From Stenotrophomonas sp. 704A1 (GTDB lineage: Bacteria > Pseudomonadota > Gammaproteobacteria > Xanthomonadales > Xanthomonadaceae), in assembly GCF_030549525.1 (NCBI RefSeq), contig NZ_CP130831.1:521501-585500 (forward strand): 64,000 nt of DNA. The letters run 5' to 3'. The first letter of the stretch is position 1, and every line of letters begins with the position of its first letter. The position numbers were made by a program, and so were the translations under genes. The notes beneath the pieces were generated by a model that saw nothing but the letters and a program-made list of their open reading frames with translations, made no database searches and was not told the origin of the DNA. Below, piece after piece: positions 1 to 8,402 of the stretch.

Positions 1-174
1 GCCGACGATCGAGGCAATCAGCCACTGGCACTTGGCCTGGGCCAGCACCGCGACTTCATCGCGGATCTGCTGCTCGCTGAGGTTGCGCCAATGCGCGACC
101 TGTTTATCGAACGGGCTGCTGTAGAGCTCGTTGTCGCGAAGCAGTAGTCCCAAACCCTTGAACAAAGCAATCAT
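1..174 (-). CDS. Hypothetical protein, N-terminal 58 residues only
   Basis: Read on the minus strand, an ATG at 174-172 opens a frame that runs without stop to the window edge, beginning MIALFKGLGLLLRDNELYSS and continuing with a soluble, charged stretch (SEQQIRDEVAVLAQAKCQW). I do not recognise the family. There is no signal peptide or membrane segment in the visible part. An AAGGAG-like ribosome site lies just upstream of the ATG, supporting this start. It is divergent from the MpaB-like gene, with a palindrome-containing gap of about 310 bp between them. Confidence 0.6.
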   Translation of the reverse strand, partial: MIALFKGLGLLLRDNELYSSPFDKQVAHWRNLSEQQIRDEVAVLAQAKCQWLIASIVG

Positions 175-483
175 GGCTGGCTCCTTGTGGAACGTGCGGC
201 GATCAGCATTGGACGGTGTGGCGGATTCAGTTCTAGCACTTCCAGCGCGCCGTGCAACGGGGGCAATGCCCTGTGGCGCAAGGCTTCTGCCTGAACAGGT
301 GAAGATTGGTGCGGCGCACCATCAGTGCTGCGGCCTGCGACAAGATGTCGCAGGGTGAAACGTGCTGCGCATGCACATGAAACCGCAGCTGAGCATCCGG
401 ACTCGCCGCGGCGGCCGGGATCGACCAGAATCGAGCCAGACCGCGCAGGACGCGACTCGATTTCCCCGCCTTCTGGAGCACCG
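175..483. other. Divergent intergenic region with two perfect palindromes
   Basis: About 310 bp between the truncated minus-strand gene and the MpaB-like gene. I see no gene in it. It holds GGTGCG-g-CGCACC (308-320) and CCTGCGAC-aagat-GTCGCAGG (334-341/347-354), 14 bp apart. Both are perfect and could be operators for either divergent gene. Open frames crossing this stretch have no good ribosome site and are judged spurious. Confidence 0.5.
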
Positions 484-1413
484 ATGCCGCCGCTGCTGCA
501 GCGCCTGTCCCGCCCCGTCACCGCGCCCATCCGGCGCTGGGTGCTCGATGCCTTTCCCCGTGGCCAGAGCGGCATCGAGTACGACCGCCCGCACGGCGAT
601 CCGGGCTGGTTCGGGCCGGACAGCGTGACCTGGCGCATGCATGCCGAGCTGCCCTCGATGCTGGCCGGCGGCCTGTGCGCGCTGATGCTGCAGACGTTGC
701 ACCCGCGTGCGCTGGCCGGCGTCTACGACCACTCCCATTTCCGCCAGGACCTGGTGGGACGCCTGCGCCGCACCACGGCCTTCGTTGCCGGCACCAGCTA
801 CGCGCCCAGCGGCGAGGTGGAGGCGCTGGTGGCAAAAGTGCGCCGCATCCACGCGCAGATCCGCGGCCAGACCGCGCAGGGCGAGCCCTATGCCGCCGAT
901 GATCCGCAACTGCTGACCTGGGTGCATGTGACCGAGGCCTTCGGTTTCCTGCAGGGCTTCCGCCGTTACGGACGCGAGGTGCCGGCGCACATCGCGGATC
1001 GCTACTACGACGAATACCGCTGCGTGGCCGAGGCGCTGGGCGCGGTGGATGTGCCACGCAGCGAAGCGGAAGTGGCGGCGTACTTCTGCGCGCGGCAGCC
1101 TGAGCTGCGCGTGGACGAACGCTCCCGCGAGGTGCTGGAGGTGTTGTCCGGCGTGCGCCTGCCGGTACCGGTGCCGGGGCTGTCGCGCGAGGTGTTCCTC
1201 GGCGCCGGTGCAGCGCTGCTGCCGGACTGGGCCGAAGGCATGCTGGAACGCAATGCGCGCCAGCGTGCGCAGGCTGCTGCGTCGGCGAAGCTGATGCAGG
1301 GCATGGCCCCGCTGTTCCGCCGCGCGCTGCCTGATGGCCTGGCCAGCCGCGCCTGCACGCGCATGGGTGTGCCGGTGGAATTGTTGCGCGAGTGGCCGGC
1401 ATTGCCCGGGTAG
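484..1413 (+). CDS. MpaB-family oxygenase (DUF2236, latex-clearing-protein-like)
   Basis: 309-residue cytoplasmic protein of the DUF2236/MpaB family, whose studied members are b-type haem oxygenases or peroxygenases (latex clearing protein, mycophenolic-acid pathway MpaB). Seen here: the family core QTLHPRALAGVYDHS (residues 70-84), followed by RLRRTTAF, and the later LTWVHVTEA helix (144-152) that supplies a conserved His. Start chosen at the ATG preceded by CTGGAG with 5-nt spacing; the frame is open further upstream but lacks a ribosome site. The stop codon TAG is part of the GTAG end of an adjacent REP repeat. The natural substrate cannot be inferred. Confidence 0.8.
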   Translation: MPPLLQRLSRPVTAPIRRWVLDAFPRGQSGIEYDRPHGDPGWFGPDSVTWRMHAELPSMLAGGLCALMLQTLHPRALAGVYDHSHFRQDLVGRLRRTTAFVAGTSYAPSGEVEALVAKVRRIHAQIRGQTAQGEPYAADDPQLLTWVHVTEAFGFLQGFRRYGREVPAHIADRYYDEYRCVAEALGAVDVPRSEAEVAAYFCARQPELRVDERSREVLEVLSGVRLPVPVPGLSREVFLGAGAALLPDWAEGMLERNARQRAQAAASAKLMQGMAPLFRRALPDGLASRACTRMGVPVELLREWPALPG

Positions 1414-1502
1414 GCGCCGACCTTGGTCGGTGCGCTTCGCCGCGGCGCCCATCCATGCCATGCGTGGATGCCGGAAAAACGCCAACCAAGGTTGGCACCT
1501 AC
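1410..1502. repeat. Paired GTAG palindromic repeats (SMAG type)
   Basis: Two inverted GTAG-ended units: GTAGGCGCCGACCTTGGTCG from 1410 and its counterpart ending ...GGTTGGCACCTAC at 1502, enclosing a small ATCCATGCCATGCGTGGAT hairpin. The first unit supplies the stop codon of the upstream gene. Confidence 0.7.
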
Positions 1503-1510
1503 CCATGGAA

Positions 1511-1538
1511 ACAAAACGGGCGCCTTGCGGCGCCCGTT
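1511..1538 (-). terminator. Intrinsic terminator of the M13 peptidase gene
   Basis: Perfect 10-bp stem AACGGGCGCC-ttgc-GGCGCCCGTT (1515-1538). On the minus strand it is followed by TTTTGTTT. It sits 10 bp beyond the stop codon of the peptidase gene; the plus-strand side has only a weak T run. Confidence 0.75.
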
Positions 1539-1547
1539 CCGTTTACC

Positions 1548-3659
1548 TCACCACACCTTGACCCGCTTGTCCGGGGCCAGGTACAGCTTCTGGCCTTCCT
1601 TCACCTCGAACGCCGGATACCAGGCGTCGATGTTGCGCACGGTCAGCGCGCGGAACTGGCCCGGTGCATGCACATCGGTCAGCAGCGAATTGCGCAGTGC
1701 CTGCTCGCGGCTCTTGCTGCGCCAGGCCTGGGCGAAGCCGAGGAAGAAGCGCTGGTCCGGGGTGAACCCTTCCAGGGTCTGGCCCGGCTTGCCCTGCAGT
1801 GACAGCTGGTAGGCGTCGTAGGCAGTCCCCAGGCCGGCCACGTCGGCGATGTTCTCGCCCAGGGTCAGCTTGCCGTTGACGTGCACACCGGGGAACGGCT
1901 CATAGCTGCTGAACTGCGCGGCCAGCGCATCCCCGGCGGCGTTGAACTGGGTGAGGTCTTCGGCGGTCCACCAGTTGTGCAGCTTGCCGGTCTCATCGAA
2001 CAGCGCACCGGCATTGTCGAAGCCGTGGCTGATCTCGTGGCCGATCACCGCGCCGATCGCGCCGTAGTTCACCGCATCGTCGGCGGCACCATCGAAGAAC
2101 GGCGGCTGCAGGATCGCGGCCGGGAACACCAGGCGGTTTTCCAGCGGCACGTTCATCGCATTGATGGTCTGCGGCAGCATCGCCCACTCGCTGTGGTCGA
2201 CCGGCTTGCCCAGCTTGGCGATGTTGCGCTGGTACTCGAACAGTTCGGCACGCTGCGCATTGCCCAGCGGATCATCGCGGCGGATCTCCAGGCCGCTGTA
2301 GTCGCGCCACTTCTCCGGGTAACCCATGCCCACGGTCAGGCCGGCCACCTTGGCCTTGGCGCTGGCCTTGGTCTGCGGCGACATCCACGACAGCGCATCG
2401 ATGCGCTTGGCGAAGGCGGCAATGATGTTCTTCGCCATCTCGTCCGCGCGCTCCTTGGTCTTCGCGTCGAAGTGCTTCTCGACGTAACGCTTGCCGATGG
2501 CCTCGCCGACGGCGTGGTTGGCATCGTCCACCGCGCGCTTCCAGCGGTCGCTCTGCTGCGGCGTGCCGCTCAGCGCGGTGCCATGGAAGGCGAAGCGGGC
2601 ATCGGCGAACTTCTTCGGCAGGTACGCGGCGGCACGGTCCAGCGCGTGGAAGGCCAGGTAGTCCTTCCAGGCATCCAGCGGCTCGGTGGCGACCAGCTTG
2701 GACAGGCCGGCCACGGCCTTGGGCTGCCAGACAATGAAGTCCTGCTGCTGGCCAAGCTTGGCCGCATCCAGGAAGGCGGCCCAATCCATGCCCGGCGCCT
2801 TGGCGTTGAAATCCGCCTGGGTCCAGGGATTGGCGCCCTTGGTCACGTCATTGGTTTCTTCCTGGGTGGCGTGCGCCTGCGCGATCCGGGTTTCCAGCGC
2901 GAGGATGCGCTGCGCCTTGCCGGCCGGGTCGGCAACGCCGGCCAGCTGCAGCATCTGCGCGATGTACGCCTGGTACTGCTTGCGCAGTTCTGCCATGCGG
3001 CCGTCGCCCAGGTAGAAATCGCGGTCGGGCATGCCCAGGCCGCCCTGCACCAGGTACGGCGCGGTGCGGTCGGGCTGCAGCAGGTCCACCGATACCCACA
3101 GGCCGAACAGGCGGTCGGTGTAGAAGTTGGTGGCGTTGAGCAGGTCGACGTCGGCGCGCAGGTCGCCACCCAGGGCGCGGGCCAGGCCGGCCTTGTCGGC
3201 GATCGCCTCGATGCTCTTCAGCTGCGGCTGCACCGGTGCCAGCCCGCGCTGCTCGATGCCGGCTTCGTCCATGTAGGCGGCGTAGTAATCGCCGATCAGC
3301 TTGTCGTCACCGCTGGCCTGGCTGTTGCCGGCGGCACCTTCGAGAATGGCGCGGGTATCGGCCAGGGTCTTCTCGGCGATGACGTTGAAGCTGCCGAAAC
3401 GCGAGCGATCGGCGGGGATCTCGGTGTTCTTCACCCAGCTGCCGTTGGCGAAGCCGAAGAAGTCGTCACCAGCGGTGATGCTGCGGTCCATGCCACTGGC
3501 ATCGAAACCAAAGCTGCCCAGCATCGGCTTGGCGGCGGTGGGGGCCGCATCGGCCGGCGCGGTGGAGCCGGCGGCGGGCGCGGCCGGGCGGTCGCAGGCG
3601 GCCAGGGACAGGCTGGCAACGATGGCCAGTGCCAGGGTGGGGCGGCGCAGCTTGGACAT
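1548..3659 (-). CDS. M13-family zinc metalloendopeptidase, exported lipoprotein
   Basis: 703 residues, full length for the M13 (neprilysin/PepO) family. The N-terminus MSKLRRPTLALAIVASLSLAAC is a lipoprotein signal with lipobox LAAC (Cys22), so the mature protein is probably envelope-anchored and periplasmic. Catalytic signatures are intact: HEISH (541-545, two zinc ligands plus the catalytic Glu) and ENIADVAGL with the third ligand Glu602. The C-terminus ends KRVKVW, matching the usual family ending around a C-terminal Trp. Role: endopeptidase on oligopeptides in the envelope. Monocistronic, with an intrinsic terminator just downstream. Confidence 0.93.
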   Translation of the reverse strand: MSKLRRPTLALAIVASLSLAACDRPAAPAAGSTAPADAAPTAAKPMLGSFGFDASGMDRSITAGDDFFGFANGSWVKNTEIPADRSRFGSFNVIAEKTLADTRAILEGAAGNSQASGDDKLIGDYYAAYMDEAGIEQRGLAPVQPQLKSIEAIADKAGLARALGGDLRADVDLLNATNFYTDRLFGLWVSVDLLQPDRTAPYLVQGGLGMPDRDFYLGDGRMAELRKQYQAYIAQMLQLAGVADPAGKAQRILALETRIAQAHATQEETNDVTKGANPWTQADFNAKAPGMDWAAFLDAAKLGQQQDFIVWQPKAVAGLSKLVATEPLDAWKDYLAFHALDRAAAYLPKKFADARFAFHGTALSGTPQQSDRWKRAVDDANHAVGEAIGKRYVEKHFDAKTKERADEMAKNIIAAFAKRIDALSWMSPQTKASAKAKVAGLTVGMGYPEKWRDYSGLEIRRDDPLGNAQRAELFEYQRNIAKLGKPVDHSEWAMLPQTINAMNVPLENRLVFPAAILQPPFFDGAADDAVNYGAIGAVIGHEISHGFDNAGALFDETGKLHNWWTAEDLTQFNAAGDALAAQFSSYEPFPGVHVNGKLTLGENIADVAGLGTAYDAYQLSLQGKPGQTLEGFTPDQRFFLGFAQAWRSKSREQALRNSLLTDVHAPGQFRALTVRNIDAWYPAFEVKEGQKLYLAPDKRVKVW

Positions 3660-3944
3660 GGACTTCTCTTGCGGCGGAAAACCCCAAGTCTAATCTGCGG
3701 CGGGTCGGCCGGACGCTCCGCCGTGGGCCCGCCGCTGTGCGCGATCTGGCTGAACGCGGGGCAGCGATCTTCACGCGGTCATCGGGGTGGTGCATGCTGC
3801 CCGCTGGAAGCCTGCAGCACCCCGGGGGAGGGAATGCGGGAAGGGTCGAAGCGTCAAGAATGGCGTCCGCCGGCCGCTGAGGTCGGGGATGTGGAGGAAT
3901 CGTTCGCGCATGAAGCCAGCCGACTGGACAGGGAAGACCGACCG

Positions 3945-6896
3945 ATGCCGGCGCTGAGACACGCGCTGGCCCGGCCGCTGCGTGCCATTACCTGGGGCGG
4001 GGTGGTGCTGGGCGTGCTGCTGGCGGCGGGGCTGGCGGCGATGCTGGTCAACGACTACCAGCGCCGCCTGGAAGCCGCGCAGCGGCAGACCCGCGCACTG
4101 GCGGTGGGCAGCGAGCGCCTGCTGGCGCTGGAACTGCGCAACCTGGAACGGGCGATGGGCGGCATTGCCGCCGATGCGGCCGAACTGTTCCGCTCGGTTC
4201 CCGCGCAGGCACCGGCGCTGCTGGATGCGGCCATCGCCGGTGTGCTGGGCCGGCATGCCGAGCTGCACAGCATCGTCGTGCTCGATACCTATGGCCGCGC
4301 ACTGACCGCTGGCAAGGGCGATCTGCAGTTGCCGCTGTGGACCGATCCGCAGCGGCGCGGGCAGGGCAGCGCGCTGTACGTCGGCCCACCGCAGCGTGCC
4401 AGCGACGGTGGCTGGGTCGTGCCGCTGGCGTTGCCGATGGCCGGGGACCGCTGGTTGCTGGCGCGCCTGCGCTGCGGCGAACTGCAACGGATCGTCGGCG
4501 GTCTGGATGTGGGGCCCAACGGCCTGGTATCGATCAGCGATGCCGATGGCTACATGCTGGCGCGCGTGCCGGACCCGCAGGGCACGGTCGGCCGCCGCTA
4601 TCAGCTGCCCGAGCGGCAGCTGCTGGGCCGGCAGGCAGTGGTCGAGCTGGGCAGCGTGGCCGGTGCGGTCGACCAGGTGGCGCGCATTTCCACCATCAGC
4701 ACGCTGGAGTACAGCCCGCTGGCGGTGCAGGTCGGGCTGGCCGATGAAGATGTGCTGGCGCCGTGGTGGCCCTACCTGCAGGCGGCCATCGCCATCGTGC
4801 TGGCCTATGTGGCGGTACTGCTGGTGCTGCTGTATGCGGTGCGCCGCAGTACCCACCGCCAGCAGTCGATGGCCGAAGAGCTGCGCACCGGCCACGCCGA
4901 ACTGCGCCTGGCCCACCAGGTGGGGCGGGTCTGCACCTGGTACGTGGATGAGGATGCGGCGCTGCTGCGCTGGTCGCCGCTGGCCCGCGAGATCTTCGGC
5001 ATCCAGGCCGATGCGCTGCCGGTGGCCGAGTTCTTCGCCCGCGTCCATCACGACGACAGCGAGCGCCTGCAGCAGGCGTTCGACCAGGCCTTTGCCGGGA
5101 CGGCGGTACTGGATGAGGAGTTCCGGCTGGTGCTGCCCGGCGGCGCGGTGCGCTGGGTGGCCGCGCGCGGGCAGCGGGTGGCGGTGGCCGACCGCCAGCG
5201 GCGCATGATCGGTGCACTGACCGACCTCAGCGAGCGCTACCAGGCGCGTGAGCAGATGCGCCAGGTCGAGCGCCGCTTCCGGTTGTTGTTTGATCGCAAC
5301 CCGGCGCCGTTCTGGGTGTTCGACCCGGACACCCTGCGCTTCATCGAAGTCAACCAGGCGGCCGTGCAGCAGTACGGCTACAGCCGCGATGAATTCCTGG
5401 CGATGAGCATTCTCGACATCCGCCCGCGCGAGGGCTGGGACGAGGTCAAGGGCGCCATCGCGCAGGTGCGCAGCGGCGAGCTGCAGGACGCGGCCGTGCG
5501 TCTGCACCAGCGCAAGGATGGCACGGTGTTCGAGGTGCGGGTGCACCTGTCACAGCTGGATTTCGACGGCCAACCCGCTTGCCTGGTGCTGGCCGAGGAT
5601 GTCAGCGAGCGCCTGGCCTATGAGCGCGACCTGGCCTACCACGCACGGCACAACCCGGCCACCGGTCTGCTCAACGTGCGCGCGCTGAGCGCGCAGCTGG
5701 ACGAACAGGCCGGCGCGTACACGATCGCCTATGTGCAGCTGCGGGGGCTGCAGCTGGTGGCCGATACGCTGGGGCGCGAGATCGGCGATGCGGTGCTGCA
5801 GTCGATGGCCTCGCGCCTGGGGGGACTGGGGGCGCGCTTCGGGCTGCTGGCGTTCCAGCCTGCCGAGGACTTCGTGCTGGCCATCGCGCCCGGGCACAAC
5901 ACCCAGCGCGTGCTGGACGACCTGCTGCAGATCGTGTCGGCGCCCATGCGCGGGCAGGATTCGCTGCACCAGTTCGAACCGCGCATCGGCGTGGCGGTGC
6001 GCGCGGCCGACGCCGGCCACAGCGCCGAGCAGGTGATCGGCATGGCGGCGCAGGCCGCGCATGCTGCACGCGCCGAAGGCAACGTGGTGGCCTGGTTCGA
6101 TGCGGCCGTGACCACCCGCCTGGCCGACCGCCTGCGCCTGGCTGGACGCATCCATGCGGCCATCGACAATGAGTTCGAGCTGTACTTCCAGCCGATCCGG
6201 CATGCCAGCGACGGCAGCCCGGCCGCGCTGGAGGCACTGCTGCGCTGGCCACAGGCCGACGGCAGCTTCATTCCGCCCAGCGAGTTCATCCAGCTGTGCG
6301 AGGACACCGGGCTGATCCTCGCGCTCGGGCGCTGGGTGATCCGCGCCGCGGCCCGGGCGCAACGGCGCCTGGTCGAGGCCGGCTGGGGCGAGCTGCCGAT
6401 CGCAGTGAACGTATCGGCCGTGCAGTTCTTCAACAGCGACCTGGTGGCCGAGTTCACCCGCGCGCAGCAGGATTTCGGCCTGGCCCGCGGCGCGCTGCAC
6501 GTGGAACTGACCGAGAGCAGCCTGATGCGCAAGCCGGCCCAGGCCCTGCAGACCATGCAGCGGCTGCATGAGCAGGGCATCAGCGTGTCGCTGGATGATT
6601 TCGGCACCGGCTATTCGAGCATGTCCTACCTGCAGCACCTGCCGCTGGACATCCTCAAGATCGACCGCAGTTTCGTCGCCGACGTGGAAACCAACCCTCG
6701 CAACGCCTCGATCTGCCGCGCGCTGCTGTCGCTGGGGCACAGCATGGGGTTGACGATCATCGCCGAAGGCGTGGAAACGCCGGGGCAGCTGGACTGGCTG
6801 GCCGCACATGGCTGCGACCAGGTGCAGGGCTATCTGCTGGGCCGTCCGGCGCCGCTGCAGCAGATCATCGATTCGCTGGATGAAGTGGCGGCCTAG
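3945..6896 (+). CDS. c-di-GMP phosphodiesterase: sensor, PAS, PAS, degenerate GGDEF, EAL
   Basis: 983 residues. Order: TM helix ~17-36; periplasmic Cache-like region; TM helix ~277-300; PAS ~318-430 and ~437-555; GGDEF-like domain ~560-715; EAL ~725-975. In the cyclase domain the GG(D/E)EF loop is replaced by PAEDF (639-643), so no cyclase activity is expected. The EAL domain keeps EALLRW (763), AVNVSAVQFF, LTESSL, DDFGTGYSS (884) and AEGVET, as in active phosphodiesterases. It should hydrolyse c-di-GMP in response to an envelope signal. The frame is open back to 1881, antisense to the peptidase, so the start was set at the ATG just ahead of the first TM helix; an ATG at 3834 is possible. Confidence 0.88.
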   Translation: MPALRHALARPLRAITWGGVVLGVLLAAGLAAMLVNDYQRRLEAAQRQTRALAVGSERLLALELRNLERAMGGIAADAAELFRSVPAQAPALLDAAIAGVLGRHAELHSIVVLDTYGRALTAGKGDLQLPLWTDPQRRGQGSALYVGPPQRASDGGWVVPLALPMAGDRWLLARLRCGELQRIVGGLDVGPNGLVSISDADGYMLARVPDPQGTVGRRYQLPERQLLGRQAVVELGSVAGAVDQVARISTISTLEYSPLAVQVGLADEDVLAPWWPYLQAAIAIVLAYVAVLLVLLYAVRRSTHRQQSMAEELRTGHAELRLAHQVGRVCTWYVDEDAALLRWSPLAREIFGIQADALPVAEFFARVHHDDSERLQQAFDQAFAGTAVLDEEFRLVLPGGAVRWVAARGQRVAVADRQRRMIGALTDLSERYQAREQMRQVERRFRLLFDRNPAPFWVFDPDTLRFIEVNQAAVQQYGYSRDEFLAMSILDIRPREGWDEVKGAIAQVRSGELQDAAVRLHQRKDGTVFEVRVHLSQLDFDGQPACLVLAEDVSERLAYERDLAYHARHNPATGLLNVRALSAQLDEQAGAYTIAYVQLRGLQLVADTLGREIGDAVLQSMASRLGGLGARFGLLAFQPAEDFVLAIAPGHNTQRVLDDLLQIVSAPMRGQDSLHQFEPRIGVAVRAADAGHSAEQVIGMAAQAAHAARAEGNVVAWFDAAVTTRLADRLRLAGRIHAAIDNEFELYFQPIRHASDGSPAALEALLRWPQADGSFIPPSEFIQLCEDTGLILALGRWVIRAAARAQRRLVEAGWGELPIAVNVSAVQFFNSDLVAEFTRAQQDFGLARGALHVELTESSLMRKPAQALQTMQRLHEQGISVSLDDFGTGYSSMSYLQHLPLDILKIDRSFVADVETNPRNASICRALLSLGHSMGLTIIAEGVETPGQLDWLAAHGCDQVQGYLLGRPAPLQQIIDSLDEVAA

Positions 6897-6909
6897 GCCG
6901 CGCTCCGTG

Positions 6910-6979
6910 TCCGCCGGGCACGGCCCGGCGCTACCGTGTGATGGATGCGCCCGGGTAGCGCCGGGCCATGCCCGGCGGA
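6910..6979. repeat. Inverted pair of GTAG REP repeats (SMAG)
   Basis: Unit 1 (6910-6934) ends in CTAC. Unit 2 (6955-6979) begins GTAGCGCCGGGCCATGCCCG. They are head-to-head between two converging genes, where they can act as a transcription barrier. Confidence 0.85.
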
Positions 6980-6986
6980 CGCACCC

Positions 6987-7868
6987 TTACACCCCGACGT
7001 CCACCAGATGATCGATGAAACTGCGCACCTTCGGCGCCAGGTGGCTGCGGCTGGTGTAGACGGCGAAGATGCCGATCGGGGCCGCTTGCCAGTCCGGCAG
7101 CACGCGCACCAGGCGGCCGTCGGCCAAGGCTTCCTGCAGCAGGAAGTCCGGCTGCAGGATCACGCCGAGGCCGGCGATGGCAGCTTCGCGCAGCACATCG
7201 CCGTTGTTCGCGCGCAGCACACGGGTGACCGTGACCCGCGTTTCGCCCTGCGGGCCGTGCAATGGCCACTGGTCACCGGCCGACCAGTAGCTGTAGCCCA
7301 GGCAGTCATGCGCCTGCAGATCCTGCGGGGTCTGCGGCATGCCACGGGCGGCCAGGTAGGCCGGCGCGGCGCACAGGCTGATCCGGGCCTCGCCCAGGCG
7401 CCGCGCGATCAGCGCCGGGCCGGGTTCACGGGTGATGCGGATGGCCACGTCGTAGCCTTCTTCGACCATGTCCACCAGGCGGTCGGACAATGCCAGGTCC
7501 AGCTCCACCTGCGGGTAGCGCGCGCGGTAACCGGCCAGCAGCGGGCCGAGGCGGGCGATGCCCCAGCTGACCGGGGCATTGATGCGCAGCGTTCCGGACG
7601 GTTCCAGCGCCTGCGCGCCGATGCTGGCCTCCAGTGCGTCGAACTCGGCCAGCAGGCGCACGCACTGTGCGTAATAGGCCGCACCGGTGCTGGTCGGGCT
7701 GACCCGGCGTGTCGTGCGGTGAAGCAGACGGGTGGACAGGCGCTTTTCCAGCGCGGCGACCTGGCGGGTGACCCCGGCCGTGGACAGATCGAGCGCCTGG
7801 GCCGCCGCGCTGAAGCCGTTGCGTTCGACCACGGCAACGAACACGCGCATCGCCTCGAGGGTGTCCAT
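6987..7868 (-). CDS. LysR-family transcriptional regulator (divergent from doxX)
   Basis: 293 residues. N-terminal winged helix-turn-helix (1-60: MDTLEAMRVFVAVVERNGFS, then AAAQALDLSTAGVTRQVAAL) and a C-terminal LysR substrate-binding domain (~90-290, with GTLRINAPVSWG), of the CrgA/DmlR-like subgroup. It is transcribed away from doxX and the dioxygenase gene; the 92-bp gap carries nested inverted repeats with a T-N11-A core, so it probably controls that operon and itself. The inducer is unknown. Confidence 0.92.
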   Translation of the reverse strand: MDTLEAMRVFVAVVERNGFSAAAQALDLSTAGVTRQVAALEKRLSTRLLHRTTRRVSPTSTGAAYYAQCVRLLAEFDALEASIGAQALEPSGTLRINAPVSWGIARLGPLLAGYRARYPQVELDLALSDRLVDMVEEGYDVAIRITREPGPALIARRLGEARISLCAAPAYLAARGMPQTPQDLQAHDCLGYSYWSAGDQWPLHGPQGETRVTVTRVLRANNGDVLREAAIAGLGVILQPDFLLQEALADGRLVRVLPDWQAAPIGIFAVYTSRSHLAPKVRSFIDHLVDVGV

Positions 7869-7870
7869 TG

Positions 7871-7930
7871 TTGCGCCTTCTGAAATAAATACGGTCGAAT
7901 CATCGTATTTATCAGGCCGTGAAGGCGCAA
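7871..7930. promoter_or_regulatory. Nested palindromes, probable LysR operator
   Basis: Outer arms TTGCGCCTTC (7871-7880) and GAAGGCGCAA (7921-7930) are perfect inverted repeats. Inside them ATAAATACG (7885-7893) and CGTATTTAT (7904-7912) are also perfect, giving the T-N11-A arrangement typical of LysR boxes. The outer arm begins 2 bp upstream of the regulator's ATG. Confidence 0.7.
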
Positions 7931-7960
7931 TAACCTGTGCCGGTCCCCTGGAGAACCCTC

Positions 7961-8371
7961 ATGCACACGACCGCTGCTCCGTTGTCCCCGCTGGCCGCGT
8001 ATGCCGCGACCCTGCTGCGCCTGGCGTTGGGCGTGCTGTTCCTGGTCCACGGCCTGACCAAGCTGCTGGTGTTCACTCCGGCGGGAACCGCCGCCTTCTT
8101 CGAATCGCTGGGCCTGCCCGGCGTGCTGGGTCACCTGACCATCGCCGTGGAGCTGCTGCTTGCCGCTGCGTTGCTGCTGGGCGTGTACGCGCGCTGGGTC
8201 GGCCTGGCCGGCGTGCCGCTGCTGCTGGGCACCATCATCAGCGTGCACGGTGGCAATGGCTTCAGCTTCGCCAACCCCGGCGGTGGCTGGGAGTACCCGG
8301 CATTCTGGGCGCTGGCCCTGGTCGTGCTGTTCCTGCTGGGCGATGGCCGCTGGACCCTGCGTTCGCGTTGA
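7961..8371 (+). CDS. DoxX-family inner-membrane protein
   Basis: 136 residues with four predicted TM helices (around 10-32, 50-72, 77-98, 108-128) and the DoxX hallmark LRLALGVLFLVHGLTKL near the N-terminus. DoxX-family proteins are integral membrane proteins tied to redox metabolism in various hosts; the exact role here is unknown. The ATG is preceded by CTGGAGAACCCTC, nearly identical to the ribosome site of the next gene, 31 bp downstream, so the two form a short operon under the divergent LysR protein. Confidence 0.88.
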   Translation: MHTTAAPLSPLAAYAATLLRLALGVLFLVHGLTKLLVFTPAGTAAFFESLGLPGVLGHLTIAVELLLAAALLLGVYARWVGLAGVPLLLGTIISVHGGNGFSFANPGGGWEYPAFWALALVVLFLLGDGRWTLRSR

Positions 8372-8402
8372 TCGCACCCTGATTCCGCCTCTGGAGAACC
8401 TC

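Noticed and set aside
308..320. NtrC binding site
   Set aside because: The dyad is GGTGCG/CGCACC, the reverse polarity of the GCACCA-N3-TGGTGC enhancer, and no sigma-54 promoter of GG-N10-GC form was found nearby.
1881..3944. Long plus-strand frame joined to the EAL protein (1671 codons in total)
   Set aside because: It is antisense to the M13 peptidase with high-GC mirror coding and has no domain content; only the part from 3945 on looks like protein.
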